A stretch of 64,000 bases of DNA from Streptomyces sp. GSL17-111 (GTDB lineage Bacteria > Actinomycetota > Actinomycetes > Streptomycetales > Streptomycetaceae), in contig NZ_JBAJNS010000001.1 of assembly GCF_037911585.1 (NCBI RefSeq), positions 2,231,001-2,295,000 of the forward strand, in the 5' to 3' direction. How positions within the stretch are numbered: position 1 is the first letter of the stretch; every line of letters begins with the position of its first letter. This document shows positions 27,976-37,505 of this stretch, one piece after another. The notes under the pieces were generated by a model. That model did not search any database. It was not told the DNA's origin and was given only the letters and a program-made list of their open reading frames with translations. The position numbers and the translations under genes were made by a program.

Positions 27976-30900
27976 CTATCCTTCCGAGCAGTCGTATCCG
28001 CCGGATGGGCGATTGTAAATCGTACAATCCAGCCAGAATCCACCGTCACCGACAGCGCGCATTCTGATTTCCTCCGGAATGGCGGGGTCATTCTCGTAAA
28101 CAGGCAGCACGCCATACATCACATTCTGATTATCACCCTCTACGGCACCCCGAATCCGGGCTTCAAGCCCAGACATGTCTGGACTGTTGGCGGGCCTCTG
28201 ATAACCCGCTACGAAATTTCGTAGTGTACCGTTTGCCCCTCCCAACTGATTGCCGATGAGGTGCAGTGCCGCTCGATTGTTCTTAGGAAGCCGTTCGTAG
28301 CCAGCTGGCTTCCACGTTGGGTCCAGCCGCCAAGGCCGGATATCGAAAGTTGTAATCCAGCCCACAGCCCCGGTCGCCCGGCAGTCATCAAGACCCGGAC
28401 CGAACCGAGTCATCGGTGCATAGTAGAACGACGAGTTACTGGACGGAAGGTCGCGCTCGCACCTATTTCGTGTCCGCTTCTTCGTCGGGTCTGCACCCGA
28501 CCAACCGTATCCGAGATTCGGGTCAATTTGGGCATCCGGAAAGAGATCCCTGAGGGCGAGATCTCCTGCAAGTTCCGGTGTATACGGCTTCTCTGGCTCA
28601 AGTGCACCCCTGGAGCGCGTGTGTGAATCGTCGGCGAGGGTGTTCTGGGCGGAGTCGACGGTGGCTGTCGAGACGTCCCGGGCGTGGACGACGGATATGA
28701 CCGCCGCGAGGATCACGTGCCACGGGGGTGGCGGGGGCGGCGGCGGAGGTCCCTGAGGGCCACGGGGACCTTGGGGAACGCGCGTGGCGGCAGCGCCTCC
28801 GTTGCCCCCGCTGGCACCGCCCGCCCCCGAGCTGTAGCCGCAGTTGTACGTACACCGGGAAGCGTTCGTCGTGGGCCTGTGGGGCCGGTTGTTGCCCCGC
28901 ATCCGGTCCCTGTACCGGAGCTCGCGCTGCCAGCGGCGTGCCTGGCTTCGGTGGCTCGTGCTTCGGTGGGACGTGACGGGCTTCTTCTTGCTCGACTTCT
29001 TACCCTTGCCCGCATTGTTGTTCGAACGGTTCGGTGTGCCTCCCCCTTGTGGCTTGGGTGCACTGCCACGACCACCGCCGGAGTACGGGCGGCCGATGAG
29101 TGGTGCCCATCCGCCCCCTTGGTGGGCGGACTTGTGGCCGGTGGGGTCGGTGTGGTTGAGGGGGCTGGCGCTCCCGTAGGTGTAGCGGTTGGCCTGGACG
29201 GAGGGGACGGGGTCGAGGGTCCAGGAGTCGCGGGAGGTGAAGCCGCCGGACGCGGGGTCGTACCAGCGGGCGTGCATGTTGACTTCGCCGGTCTCCGGGT
29301 CGGTGTACTCGCCCTGGTAGCCCAGCGCCCCCGTGGCGCCGTCGGTGGCGGCGACCTGGCCGAAGGGCGAGTAGGCGGTGGATCCGGAAAGCGTGCCGTC
29401 GTCGGGGGTGAAGGTGGCGGTCACGTCGCCGTGGACGTCGGTGAGGACGGCGGTGGCGCCGTCGCCGTCCGCGTCGGCCGTGGCCAGCGGGTCGCCGGCG
29501 GGGTCGCGGGTGACGAGCTGGTCACCGGTGCGGACGGCGTTGTTGGACTGGTCCGCGTAGGCGAAGGGGGTGTCCTCGCCGCGCTGGACGAGTCGGCCCA
29601 GGCCGTCGTAGGTGTAGTCGACGCCGTCGCGGCTGCTCATACGGCCGAGCGCGTCGAAGGCGGCGGTGACGGTTCCGCCGTCGGCGTCGGTGACCGTGCG
29701 CTGCGTGCCGCGCGCCGTGTAGGCGTAGGAGGTGTCGTCGGCCGTCAGCAGACGGTTGCGCTCGTCGTAGGTGGCGGTCGCCTCGCCCCCGGTCGTGCGG
29801 TTGCCCGCCGCGTCCCAGGTGTAGGGGGTGTCGGTCCCGTCGGGGGCGGTCCAGCCGGTGAGGCGGCCGGAGCGGTCGTAGGTGTAGGTGTGGGCGCCGG
29901 AGCCGGCGGTGCCGGTGGTGGTCTTGCCGGTGACGCGGTCCTCGGCGTCGTAGGCGTAGGCGAGTGAGGCGCTGGTGGCCCCGCCGGGCTCGGTCAGGGT
30001 GTCGGTGGCCAGGCGGCCGAGGTCGTCGTAGGTGTAGCTGCGGACGGCGCCGTCGCCGCCGTAGGTGACGCCCGTCGGCTGGGACGCGGCGTTGTAGCTG
30101 TAGCCCTGGGTGGCGCCGGTGAGGGGCTCTGCGGCCGAGACGAGGCGGCCGGCCGGGTCGTAGCCGAAGGTGGTCGTGCCTGCGGCGTCGGTGCGGCTGG
30201 TCAGGTGGCCGTCGGCGTCGTAGGTGAACGACGCGTCGCCGGAGGGGCCTTCGGCGGTCAGCAGGTTGCCCCGGTCGTCGTAGCCGAACGTCTGGGTGCC
30301 GCCGGGGGCGTTGACGGACGTCAGCCGGTCGGCGAGGTCGTAGGTGAAGGTGTCCGTGCCGGTCGCCGCCTCGGCGCCGGAGCCGGTGTGCTCGGTGATC
30401 CGGCCCAGCGCGTCGAAGGTGCGCTGCTGGGTGACGCCGCCGGGCTGGATCTCGCGCACGGGGCGGCCGGCGGCGTCGTACACGGTGGTGAACGTGCGGT
30501 CGACGGCGTCGGGGTGGGCGTCCGTGGCCGGTTCGACGACGGACTCCGGCTCACCGTGGCTGGTGTGGGTGTACCAGGTGGTGTGGCCCCGGCCGTCGGT
30601 CAGGCGGGTGCGCTGCCCGGTGGCGTCGTAGCCGAAGGTGGTGGTGACGGAGGTGTCGTCGTCGACGGGCTCGACGAGCCGCGTCAGGCGTCCGGCCGCG
30701 TCGAACGTCTGCCGGGTGGTGTGGCCGAGCGCGTCGGTGACGGCGACCGGGTTGCCTTCGGCGTCGTACGCGGTGCTGCGGCTGCGTAGCGGGGCGCCCT
30801 CGGTGTCGTGGTCGCTGACCTCGACGGCCCGCCCGGCCGGGTCGTACTGCGTCCGGGCGATGCGTCCCAGGGGGTCGGTGAGGGCGGTCAGCAGGCCGGT

Positions 30901-33900
30901 GGGGCCGTAGGCGTAGGTCGTCGTGCCGTCTGCGGCGTCGGTCTCGGTGACGGGCTGGCCCGCCGCGTTGTACTCGGCGCTCGCCTCGGCCCCGCCGGGG
31001 CTGGTGGTGGAGACGAGGTTGCCGCTGTCGTCGTAGCGCAGACGGGTCGTGTACACGGCCTCGGCCGGGTGGCGTTCGAAGACGCTGACCGTGATGCGTC
31101 GGCCGAGTTCGTCGTAGGTGGACTCGGTGCGGGCGCCCGTCGGGTCGGTCACCGAGCGCTGCTCGCCCAGCAGGTCGTAGGTGTAGCGGGTGACCGGCCG
31201 TTCGGCGCCGTCCTGCGGTGCGGGGGCCGTGACGCTGGTGGGGTTGCCGAACTGGTCGTGGGTGAAGTCGGTGGTGTGGCCGAGGGGGCCGGTCTCGGTG
31301 GCGACGTGCCCGGCCGCGTCGTAGGTGCGGGTGACGGTGGGTGTCAGCGCCTCGACGGCGCCGGGCGGCGTGTAGTCGGGCAGGGTGGTCCGCACGGGGC
31401 GGCCGAGGGCGTCGTAGTCGGTGCGGACGACCTCGCCGTTCGCGTCCCGTGTCGCCGTCTCGTCCCCGAAGGCGTCGTAGACGCTGCGGGTGACGGGGCG
31501 TTCGGTGACGGGGGCCTCGCCGCGCTGCTCGACGGTGACGGGTGCGCCGCGCGTCTCCACCAGGCGGCCGGCCGCGTCGTAGCGGAACTCGGTGGTGTGG
31601 TCGGCCGGATCGGCCCCGGAGACGTTGCCGCGCGGGGAGGTCTCGGCGAGCACGAGGCCTCGGTCGTCCACCTCGTAGGTGGTGACGAGGTCCGCGCCGT
31701 CGTTCTCGACGGCTTCCCGCAGGAGACGTCCGGCGGTGTCGCGTTCGAAGGTGATCAGCTCGGTGCGGTCACCGCCCGCGCCCGTCCGGGTCTCGGTGGC
31801 GACCGAGCCCCCCGCGTCGAGCGTGTAGTCGGTCCGGCGGGCGAGGCCGTCGGGGTCGAGGACCTCGGCGGTGGTGTCGCCTGCGGCGTCGATCTCGTAG
31901 GCGGTGGTGGTTCCGCCGTTCCCGGTGATCTCCGTCGTCAGGTGTCCGGCGGCGTCGTAGTGGCGTTCGCTGAGCACGACGTCGCGGGTGTCGCCGTCGG
32001 CGTCCTGGTAGCCGGTGAGGATCTCCTGCGCCGGGAGTCCGTCGTCGTAGTAGGTGTGCCGGGTGGTGCGACCCATGGCGTCGGTGTGTTCGGCGAGGCG
32101 GCCTGCGGGGTCGTAGGCGTAGGAGTCCAGGACGACGTCGGCGGGGTCGCCGCCGCTGCCGTCCTCGTAGTCCTCCAGCACGGTCTCGGCGAGTTCACCG
32201 CGCGCGGTGTAGGTGTAGCGGAACGTCACGCCGCCGGGCATGGTGCGCGTGGTCTGGTTGCCGTAGGCGTCGTAGGTGTAGCTCTCCTCGAAGTCCTCCG
32301 GACCGCTGACGGTGGCGAGGCGGCCGTGGCCGTCGTAGGTGCGCTCCGTGACGCGGTCGGGGGCGTCGCCCGCCGTGTCGGAGACGGTCTCGGTGAGCAC
32401 GTTGCCGTCCGCGTCGTGGGTGTAGGCGGTGACGGCCTGGTGCTCGTCCCCGGTGACGGCGTTGGTGGTGACGCGCCCGGTGCCGCGCACGACGCGGGAC
32501 GCGCCGTCGTACTCGGTCGTGGACGTGACGCCGTCGGGATGGGCCTCGGACGTCTCGGTGACGGTCAGTTCGCGACCGAGCGCGTCGTAGGTGTACTCGG
32601 TCACCAGCCCGGCGGAGTCGGTGACGCGCCGCAGGTCGCCTGCCGCGTCGTACGCGCGCACGGTCTCGCCGCCGCGCACGTCGGTCGTGGTGGCGAGGAG
32701 TCCGGCGGGGACCGTGCCGCCGCCGACGGCGTCCTCGGTGCCGTCGGTGAAGGTGTGGGTCTCGGTGCGGCCGTCGGGGAAGCCGGGCGTGGCGGGCGAC
32801 GTGGTCGAGACCCGGTCACCGTAGGAGTTGTACCCGTAGGAGGTGCGGTAGGTGTCGTCCTCGGCGTCGGCCGAGCGGGCGTCACGGCGCGCGACGAGCT
32901 GGTCGTTGCGCGGGTCGAGCGGGTCGTCCGCGTTGAGGAAGTACGCGTAGTGGGTGGTGTGGCAGGTGGCCTCCTCGCCCGCGTCGCGGCAGACCGTCTG
33001 GGAGATCTTGTTGCCCCGGTCGTCGTGGCCGAGCCGGGTGACGGTGCCGTCGGGACCGGTGGTGGCGGCCAGGAAGCCGCCGCTGTCGTAGGCGAAGGTG
33101 GCCGTGTTTCCGGCCGCGTCGGTCTGCGCGACGCGGCGGTGGCCCTGGAGCGGGTCGTAGGTGTGGCTGGACGTCCGCTCGTCGGGGTCCGTGACGGTGA
33201 CGGTGACGGCCGGGTCCTCCGGCACGGCGTCCTGGCCGTCGGTGGCCGGACGGCCGTCCTGACCGGTCAGGACGTGTGCGGACAGCTCGTAACGGCCCCC
33301 GTCTGCATCGGTGTAGGCGGCGACGCGGTCGCGCGCGGTGTCGTAGGAGACCTCGGCGTGCGTCCGGCCGCTGGGCAGCGTGACGCGGGTGAGCTGCTGG
33401 GCGTCTGTGCCGGAGGCGTGGTGCTCCGCGATGGTCCGGGCCCCGAGGGGGCGGGTGTGGACGGCCGCCTCGTCGATGTCGCCGGCGAAGTGGCCAATGG
33501 TGCCGGTGGTGGCGGGCCAGTCCTGCCAGTAACCGGCGCCGAGGTAGACGAAGCGCTGGTCGTGCTGGCTGATGGCGCCTTCGGCCGTGCCGACGGGCTG
33601 GCCGTCGAGGTAGAGCGTCTGGCTGTTGCCGGCTGCGGTGAGCGCGGCGTGGTGCCACGCGCCGTCGGCGACGGACCCGGTGGAGGTGATCGGGTCGACG
33701 TCGCCGTTGCGGAACTGGCCGCGCAGCTTGCCGTCCGTCCCGACGTACAGCGCCGGGGTGAGCTTCTCCGCGTCGTCCTCTTCGAGCGTGTGGTTCTGGT
33801 AGCTGAACAGCACGCCGTCCTCCGTGGTGCGGAACCACAGGGCGACCGTCAGGTACGGGGTGTCGGTGACGAGCTGGTCGGGGAGCTGGACGTAGGAGGA

Positions 33901-36900
33901 GTCCCCGTCGAACGTGGCGGCGGTGTCGGAGCTGCCCGCCAGGGCGCCGTCGGTGCCCAGGGTGACGTCGTGGTACGTCCCGGCGTGCTCGTCGCCGCCG
34001 AGGAGCAGGTCGCTGCGGGCCTCCGTGGCCCCGGGCTCCTCGCCCAGGCGCCAGTAGGAGAACGGACCGGCGTCGCGGACGACGGTGCGGTGGTGGGAGC
34101 CGTCGCCGTAGGTGTAGTGGGTGCAGGAGCCCTCGGCGTCCTCGGGGCCGCACACCTCGGTCAGCCGGTGGCCGACGTAGGTGTAGTCCCACGTCAGCGG
34201 GTCGCTGTCAGGGCCGGGGGGCGCGGTGGTGACGGAGGTGACGTGGTCACCCGACCAGGTGAAGTTCAGGGTGCGGTCGCCGACGCCGGTGACGGTGGTG
34301 AGCCGGTCGCCGTCGTAGGTCATGCTCTGGGCACGGCCACGGAAGTCGGTGACCTCGGTGATGCGGCCCTGGGCGTCGAAGAGGTGGTCGGTCTGTTCCT
34401 TGTCGGTCAGACGCCAGCCGTCGTCCTGGGTGCGGGTGAGGGTGGCGAAGCTGCCGTGGGGCGGTGCGTAGGTGCCGTCGGGGTGGTGGCCGAAGCGGAC
34501 CTGACGGCCCGAGGGGTAGGTGACCACGACGTTGCCGGTGCCGTCCTCGTCCGGCTCGACCCGCATGTCGTAGCGGGTGCTCCAGCCGGCACCGAAGGCG
34601 TTGTCGTCACGCGGGTCACGGCTGTTGTAGGTGCGGGTGACGCTCAACGCGGGACCGACCGTGGCGACCTGCGCGTCGGTGTCGGTGGTGGTGTAGTTGC
34701 CGGTGCGCGGATCGACCTCACGCCCGTCGGCGGCCGCGCCGCCCAGGTGGGAGGTGATGGCGGGCTGCTCGACGGCGGTGGTGAAGGGGTAGTACGGGCT
34801 GAGCGGTCCCTCCTCGCTCCCCTCGCGGGCCTTGACCCGCCACACGTACTGCTCGCCCCACTCCAGGGTGTCGGCGGGCACGTTCCAGGTCCGCGGGTCC
34901 ACCCAGCCGGAGTCCACGCAGTTCACCGGCGCCTCCGTGCTGCCCTCACAGACCTCGAACCAGTGATCGATGGACGCGTCGGCCGGATAGTGGTCGATCG
35001 TCTCCGCGTCCACGAACAACGCCGGTGTCAGGCTGCCCACCTGACCACCGGGCCGGGGGTAGACGTCCGTGATCCGCGGACCCACGTCCTGCGAGGTCAC
35101 CGTCACCGTGGCGACGGGCACGTTCTCGCTGGACATCCACTTCTGGTCCTTGAGCCGCTGCACGTCGAAGTTGATCTTGTACGTGCCGGGCGGCAGGTGG
35201 GGGATGCGCGCGTCGACGGTCGCCGAGTCTCCGGGGGTGACGCGCTCGTTGAAGCGGGTGAAGGCGACGGCGTCCAGCAGCTCGCCGCTGTCGTGGTCAC
35301 GGACCCGGGTGCCCAGGCGGAACTCGTTCCAGCCCAGCGCCTCCCACGTCAGGTCGCCGAGGTTCTTCACCGTGACGGTCGCCTCACCGCCCTGGTGACC
35401 GGTGAGCGGCTCGGTCTGCGAACCGACGCTGTACTCGGCACCCCACGAGCTGTGCGTGATGGCCAGGTACGGCGGGTTGGCGGAGTTCTTGCTGCCGAAG
35501 CGCTTCCAGGCGCCGCTGTCGTTGAAGGGCGCGCGCAGGGACAGGCCGTAGTTGCCGGTCGAGCCGTCGACCCAGTCCTGCACGAGGTCGATGCCCTTGA
35601 GGCCGAGGTCGATGGTGCGCCACGCGGCGCCGGAACAGTTCTCCCCGTGGGCGAACGAGGCGGTGGCGACCGGGGTGGAGACCACCGGGGGCTGGTTGGC
35701 CCAGGTGACCTTGCCGGCCTGCCAGGCCTCCTTGACCTGGTGCACCCGCACGTCGTGCGCGGAGCAGGACGACGACCAGTGGTTGAACAGGCCCAGGTCC
35801 GCGTTGAGGATGTAGCGGTTCTCCAGCTGGCTGGAGACGTTGTCGAAGCGCAGGTAGCTGTTGGCGCGGCTGCCGCCACCGTCGTAGCTGCCGACCTTCA
35901 GCTCGTCGTCGCCGCCGAAGTTCGTGTCGGGCCAGTCGTCCTGGACGAAGGCGTCACCGTAGGTCTCCAGGTCGTCGACGCTCGGGTCGACGAGCACCGG
36001 GTACTCCCGCTCGGGAGCGTCCAGCCAGGCGTCGTCCACCACGACCAGCAGGTCCCACCGGCCGCCGCTCCGCTGCTCCAGCCGGTAGCTGACGGCGTCC
36101 GAGATGGCCGGTTCCCCCGAGTCGGGGTCGGTGGCGGAGTCCTCCATCCACGGTGTGGGGACGACGGCGCGCGGGGTCCCGTCGGCGTCCCGCAGCTCCA
36201 CCGACCCGTCCTCGTCGAGCGTGGGCGTCAGTCCGTCGAGCGAGAGCGGGAACGTCCACGTCCGAGGGGCGTCGGGCGAGTTGAGGACGATCGTCTCCTT
36301 GACGGAGCCGTGCTCGGCCTGCAGCGTCAGGTCGGCGTCGGGTCGAATGCCGGGGAAGCGCACGGTGTCGCCCTCGACGGTTCCCGGTACGGCGGCGGCG
36401 TCCGCGAGACCGAACGCCACCCGGCCGCCCTCGCCGACCGCGAGCTCCGCCAGGCGGGGGTCGTCACCCGTCCGCCCGAAGGAAAGCCCGCTGTCGTCCG
36501 CGCTCATGACCAGCCGGTCGCTGACGCCGTCGGCCGAGCCACCGCCGTCAAGGCTCCGCGCGGCCGGGCTCGGCACGGTGTCCGCGTCGGCTTCGACGAG
36601 AGCCGGGTCGATCTCCCGCCAGGTGCCGTCGTCGTCCTGGTAGTGCACCGGTTCGGGGTAGACGCGGGTGGTGCGGGTGCCGTCCGGGTTCTCGTACTCC
36701 TTGGTCACCGCGTCCCGCCGCTGCGGCAGTTCCTTGCTGCGCTCGGCGTCGAAACCGGCTTCCCCGACCGTCCGTTCGGAGGCCTGCCGCTCCACCGCCT
36801 GCGGCTCGGTCTCCGGCGCGACGGGGGTGAAGGCCCCGGCGGACTCCGCCAGCGGAAGGGCATCGTCGCCTGCGGGCAGCTCCTCCACGGACGCCGAGTT

Positions 36901-37140
36901 GGCCCCGTTGGCGTCCGTACGTGAGGCGTCGACGGCGTGCTCCCGGCCCGCAGCGCTACCGGAACGCTGCTCGGGCACCTCGCCCGAACCGCCGGTCGCC
37001 GCAGGCGGCAGCGCAGCGGCGGGAAACGCCGGGAGGAGGCTCACGCTCAGCGCGAGCACCAGCGTGCCCGCCATGGTGCCGAGGCCGTGAAGCGGGCGAC
37101 GGGCTCTGGCGGGCGGGTCGCTGGGACCGGAGCTGGGCAC
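27976..37140 (-). CDS. Secreted RHS/YD-repeat polymorphic toxin with putative C-terminal DNA/RNA endonuclease
   Basis: The 3054-residue protein begins with a Sec-type signal (arginine-rich start, then LVLALSVSLLPAFPAAA). A DNRLRE-like domain follows (about 395-560, FVQDDWPDTNFGG, then CSAHDVRVHQV), then a DUF6531-type RHS entry block (about 790-850, DPRTGNYTTTDTD, RTYNSRDPRD) and a LamG/ConA-like domain (about 1025-1230). YD repeats run to the RHS core end (about 2615-2665, HARWYDPASGGFTSRDSW, LNHTDPTG). A variable Gly/Pro-rich tip leads to a nuclease-like domain (about 2880-3054) with NRAALHLIGNQLGG and NVMYGVLPVYEND, resembling NucA-type DNA/RNA non-specific endonucleases; the His in HLIG is the likely catalytic residue. 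The GTG at 37140 has GAGGAG 5 nt upstream. The RHS shell would encase and deliver the nuclease to competitors. Confidence 0.9.
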   Translation of the reverse strand: MPSSGPSDPPARARRPLHGLGTMAGTLVLALSVSLLPAFPAAALPPAATGGSGEVPEQRSGSAAGREHAVDASRTDANGANSASVEELPAGDDALPLAESAGAFTPVAPETEPQAVERQASERTVGEAGFDAERSKELPQRRDAVTKEYENPDGTRTTRVYPEPVHYQDDDGTWREIDPALVEADADTVPSPAARSLDGGGSADGVSDRLVMSADDSGLSFGRTGDDPRLAELAVGEGGRVAFGLADAAAVPGTVEGDTVRFPGIRPDADLTLQAEHGSVKETIVLNSPDAPRTWTFPLSLDGLTPTLDEDGSVELRDADGTPRAVVPTPWMEDSATDPDSGEPAISDAVSYRLEQRSGGRWDLLVVVDDAWLDAPEREYPVLVDPSVDDLETYGDAFVQDDWPDTNFGGDDELKVGSYDGGGSRANSYLRFDNVSSQLENRYILNADLGLFNHWSSSCSAHDVRVHQVKEAWQAGKVTWANQPPVVSTPVATASFAHGENCSGAAWRTIDLGLKGIDLVQDWVDGSTGNYGLSLRAPFNDSGAWKRFGSKNSANPPYLAITHSSWGAEYSVGSQTEPLTGHQGGEATVTVKNLGDLTWEALGWNEFRLGTRVRDHDSGELLDAVAFTRFNERVTPGDSATVDARIPHLPPGTYKINFDVQRLKDQKWMSSENVPVATVTVTSQDVGPRITDVYPRPGGQVGSLTPALFVDAETIDHYPADASIDHWFEVCEGSTEAPVNCVDSGWVDPRTWNVPADTLEWGEQYVWRVKAREGSEEGPLSPYYPFTTAVEQPAITSHLGGAAADGREVDPRTGNYTTTDTDAQVATVGPALSVTRTYNSRDPRDDNAFGAGWSTRYDMRVEPDEDGTGNVVVTYPSGRQVRFGHHPDGTYAPPHGSFATLTRTQDDGWRLTDKEQTDHLFDAQGRITEVTDFRGRAQSMTYDGDRLTTVTGVGDRTLNFTWSGDHVTSVTTAPPGPDSDPLTWDYTYVGHRLTEVCGPEDAEGSCTHYTYGDGSHHRTVVRDAGPFSYWRLGEEPGATEARSDLLLGGDEHAGTYHDVTLGTDGALAGSSDTAATFDGDSSYVQLPDQLVTDTPYLTVALWFRTTEDGVLFSYQNHTLEEDDAEKLTPALYVGTDGKLRGQFRNGDVDPITSTGSVADGAWHHAALTAAGNSQTLYLDGQPVGTAEGAISQHDQRFVYLGAGYWQDWPATTGTIGHFAGDIDEAAVHTRPLGARTIAEHHASGTDAQQLTRVTLPSGRTHAEVSYDTARDRVAAYTDADGGRYELSAHVLTGQDGRPATDGQDAVPEDPAVTVTVTDPDERTSSHTYDPLQGHRRVAQTDAAGNTATFAYDSGGFLAATTGPDGTVTRLGHDDRGNKISQTVCRDAGEEATCHTTHYAYFLNADDPLDPRNDQLVARRDARSADAEDDTYRTSYGYNSYGDRVSTTSPATPGFPDGRTETHTFTDGTEDAVGGGTVPAGLLATTTDVRGGETVRAYDAAGDLRRVTDSAGLVTEYTYDALGRELTVTETSEAHPDGVTSTTEYDGASRVVRGTGRVTTNAVTGDEHQAVTAYTHDADGNVLTETVSDTAGDAPDRVTERTYDGHGRLATVSGPEDFEESYTYDAYGNQTTRTMPGGVTFRYTYTARGELAETVLEDYEDGSGGDPADVVLDSYAYDPAGRLAEHTDAMGRTTRHTYYDDGLPAQEILTGYQDADGDTRDVVLSERHYDAAGHLTTEITGNGGTTTAYEIDAAGDTTAEVLDPDGLARRTDYTLDAGGSVATETRTGAGGDRTELITFERDTAGRLLREAVENDGADLVTTYEVDDRGLVLAETSPRGNVSGADPADHTTEFRYDAAGRLVETRGAPVTVEQRGEAPVTERPVTRSVYDAFGDETATRDANGEVVRTDYDALGRPVRTTLPDYTPPGAVEALTPTVTRTYDAAGHVATETGPLGHTTDFTHDQFGNPTSVTAPAPQDGAERPVTRYTYDLLGEQRSVTDPTGARTESTYDELGRRITVSVFERHPAEAVYTTRLRYDDSGNLVSTTSPGGAEASAEYNAAGQPVTETDAADGTTTYAYGPTGLLTALTDPLGRIARTQYDPAGRAVEVSDHDTEGAPLRSRSTAYDAEGNPVAVTDALGHTTRQTFDAAGRLTRLVEPVDDDTSVTTTFGYDATGQRTRLTDGRGHTTWYTHTSHGEPESVVEPATDAHPDAVDRTFTTVYDAAGRPVREIQPGGVTQQRTFDALGRITEHTGSGAEAATGTDTFTYDLADRLTSVNAPGGTQTFGYDDRGNLLTAEGPSGDASFTYDADGHLTSRTDAAGTTTFGYDPAGRLVSAAEPLTGATQGYSYNAASQPTGVTYGGDGAVRSYTYDDLGRLATDTLTEPGGATSASLAYAYDAEDRVTGKTTTGTAGSGAHTYTYDRSGRLTGWTAPDGTDTPYTWDAAGNRTTGGEATATYDERNRLLTADDTSYAYTARGTQRTVTDADGGTVTAAFDALGRMSSRDGVDYTYDGLGRLVQRGEDTPFAYADQSNNAVRTGDQLVTRDPAGDPLATADADGDGATAVLTDVHGDVTATFTPDDGTLSGSTAYSPFGQVAATDGATGALGYQGEYTDPETGEVNMHARWYDPASGGFTSRDSWTLDPVPSVQANRYTYGSASPLNHTDPTGHKSAHQGGGWAPLIGRPYSGGGRGSAPKPQGGGTPNRSNNNAGKGKKSSKKKPVTSHRSTSHRSQARRWQRELRYRDRMRGNNRPHRPTTNASRCTYNCGYSSGAGGASGGNGGAAATRVPQGPRGPQGPPPPPPPPPWHVILAAVISVVHARDVSTATVDSAQNTLADDSHTRSRGALEPEKPYTPELAGDLALRDLFPDAQIDPNLGYGWSGADPTKKRTRNRCERDLPSSNSSFYYAPMTRFGPGLDDCRATGAVGWITTFDIRPWRLDPTWKPAGYERLPKNNRAALHLIGNQLGGANGTLRNFVAGYQRPANSPDMSGLEARIRGAVEGDNQNVMYGVLPVYENDPAIPEEIRMRAVGDGGFWLDCTIYNRPSGGYDCSEG

Positions 37141-37505
37141 GGGACTCCTCAGGCGGCGGTTACGACAAAGCCGGTCCCACGCGAGGTGGTGACCGGCTCT
37201 CAGGTGAAACGACGACACGTTCGAGGTCCGTACCGAACCGCGAACGCCGAACACGCTAGATCATGGAGAGGCCGTTCAGGCAGGGTCACGACAACGGCTC
37301 GGTAACGAACGGTCACCGGTGCACACCCACCAGTGGCGTACAGCGCGGACCCCGTCACGTCACAACGGCACCCGTTCACCGGGTTCTTGAGCGGGTGGCG
37401 AAAGCCGTCACACCCACTCCGGGGGACCACGGAGGCGTGATCAAGTCGAGATGTCCGTCTGTCTAGCCTGCCTGCCACATCCACTCACCCCGACGAGAGG
37501 GACCC
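37141..37505. promoter_or_regulatory. Divergent promoter region between the RHS toxin and the FG-GAP gene
   Basis: These 365 nt hold no gene I can support. The two large secreted-protein genes point away from it, so it should contain both promoters. Short inverted repeats around ACGGTCACCGGT and CCACCAGTGG (37305-37335) are possible operators. Exact boxes cannot be fixed by eye. Confidence 0.45.

Noticed and set aside
24690..28027. CRISPR-like or tandem repeat explanation for the repeated blocks in this region
   Set aside because: The repeated blocks are homologous coding segments of SMI1/KNR4 paralogues about 1.5 kb apart, not short regularly spaced repeats.
30808..36924. A 2038-codon open frame on the plus strand
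   Set aside because: It lies antisense inside the RHS gene. Its translation is Val/Gly/Arg-rich with no domain pattern, a known side effect of high-GC codon bias in repetitive genes.
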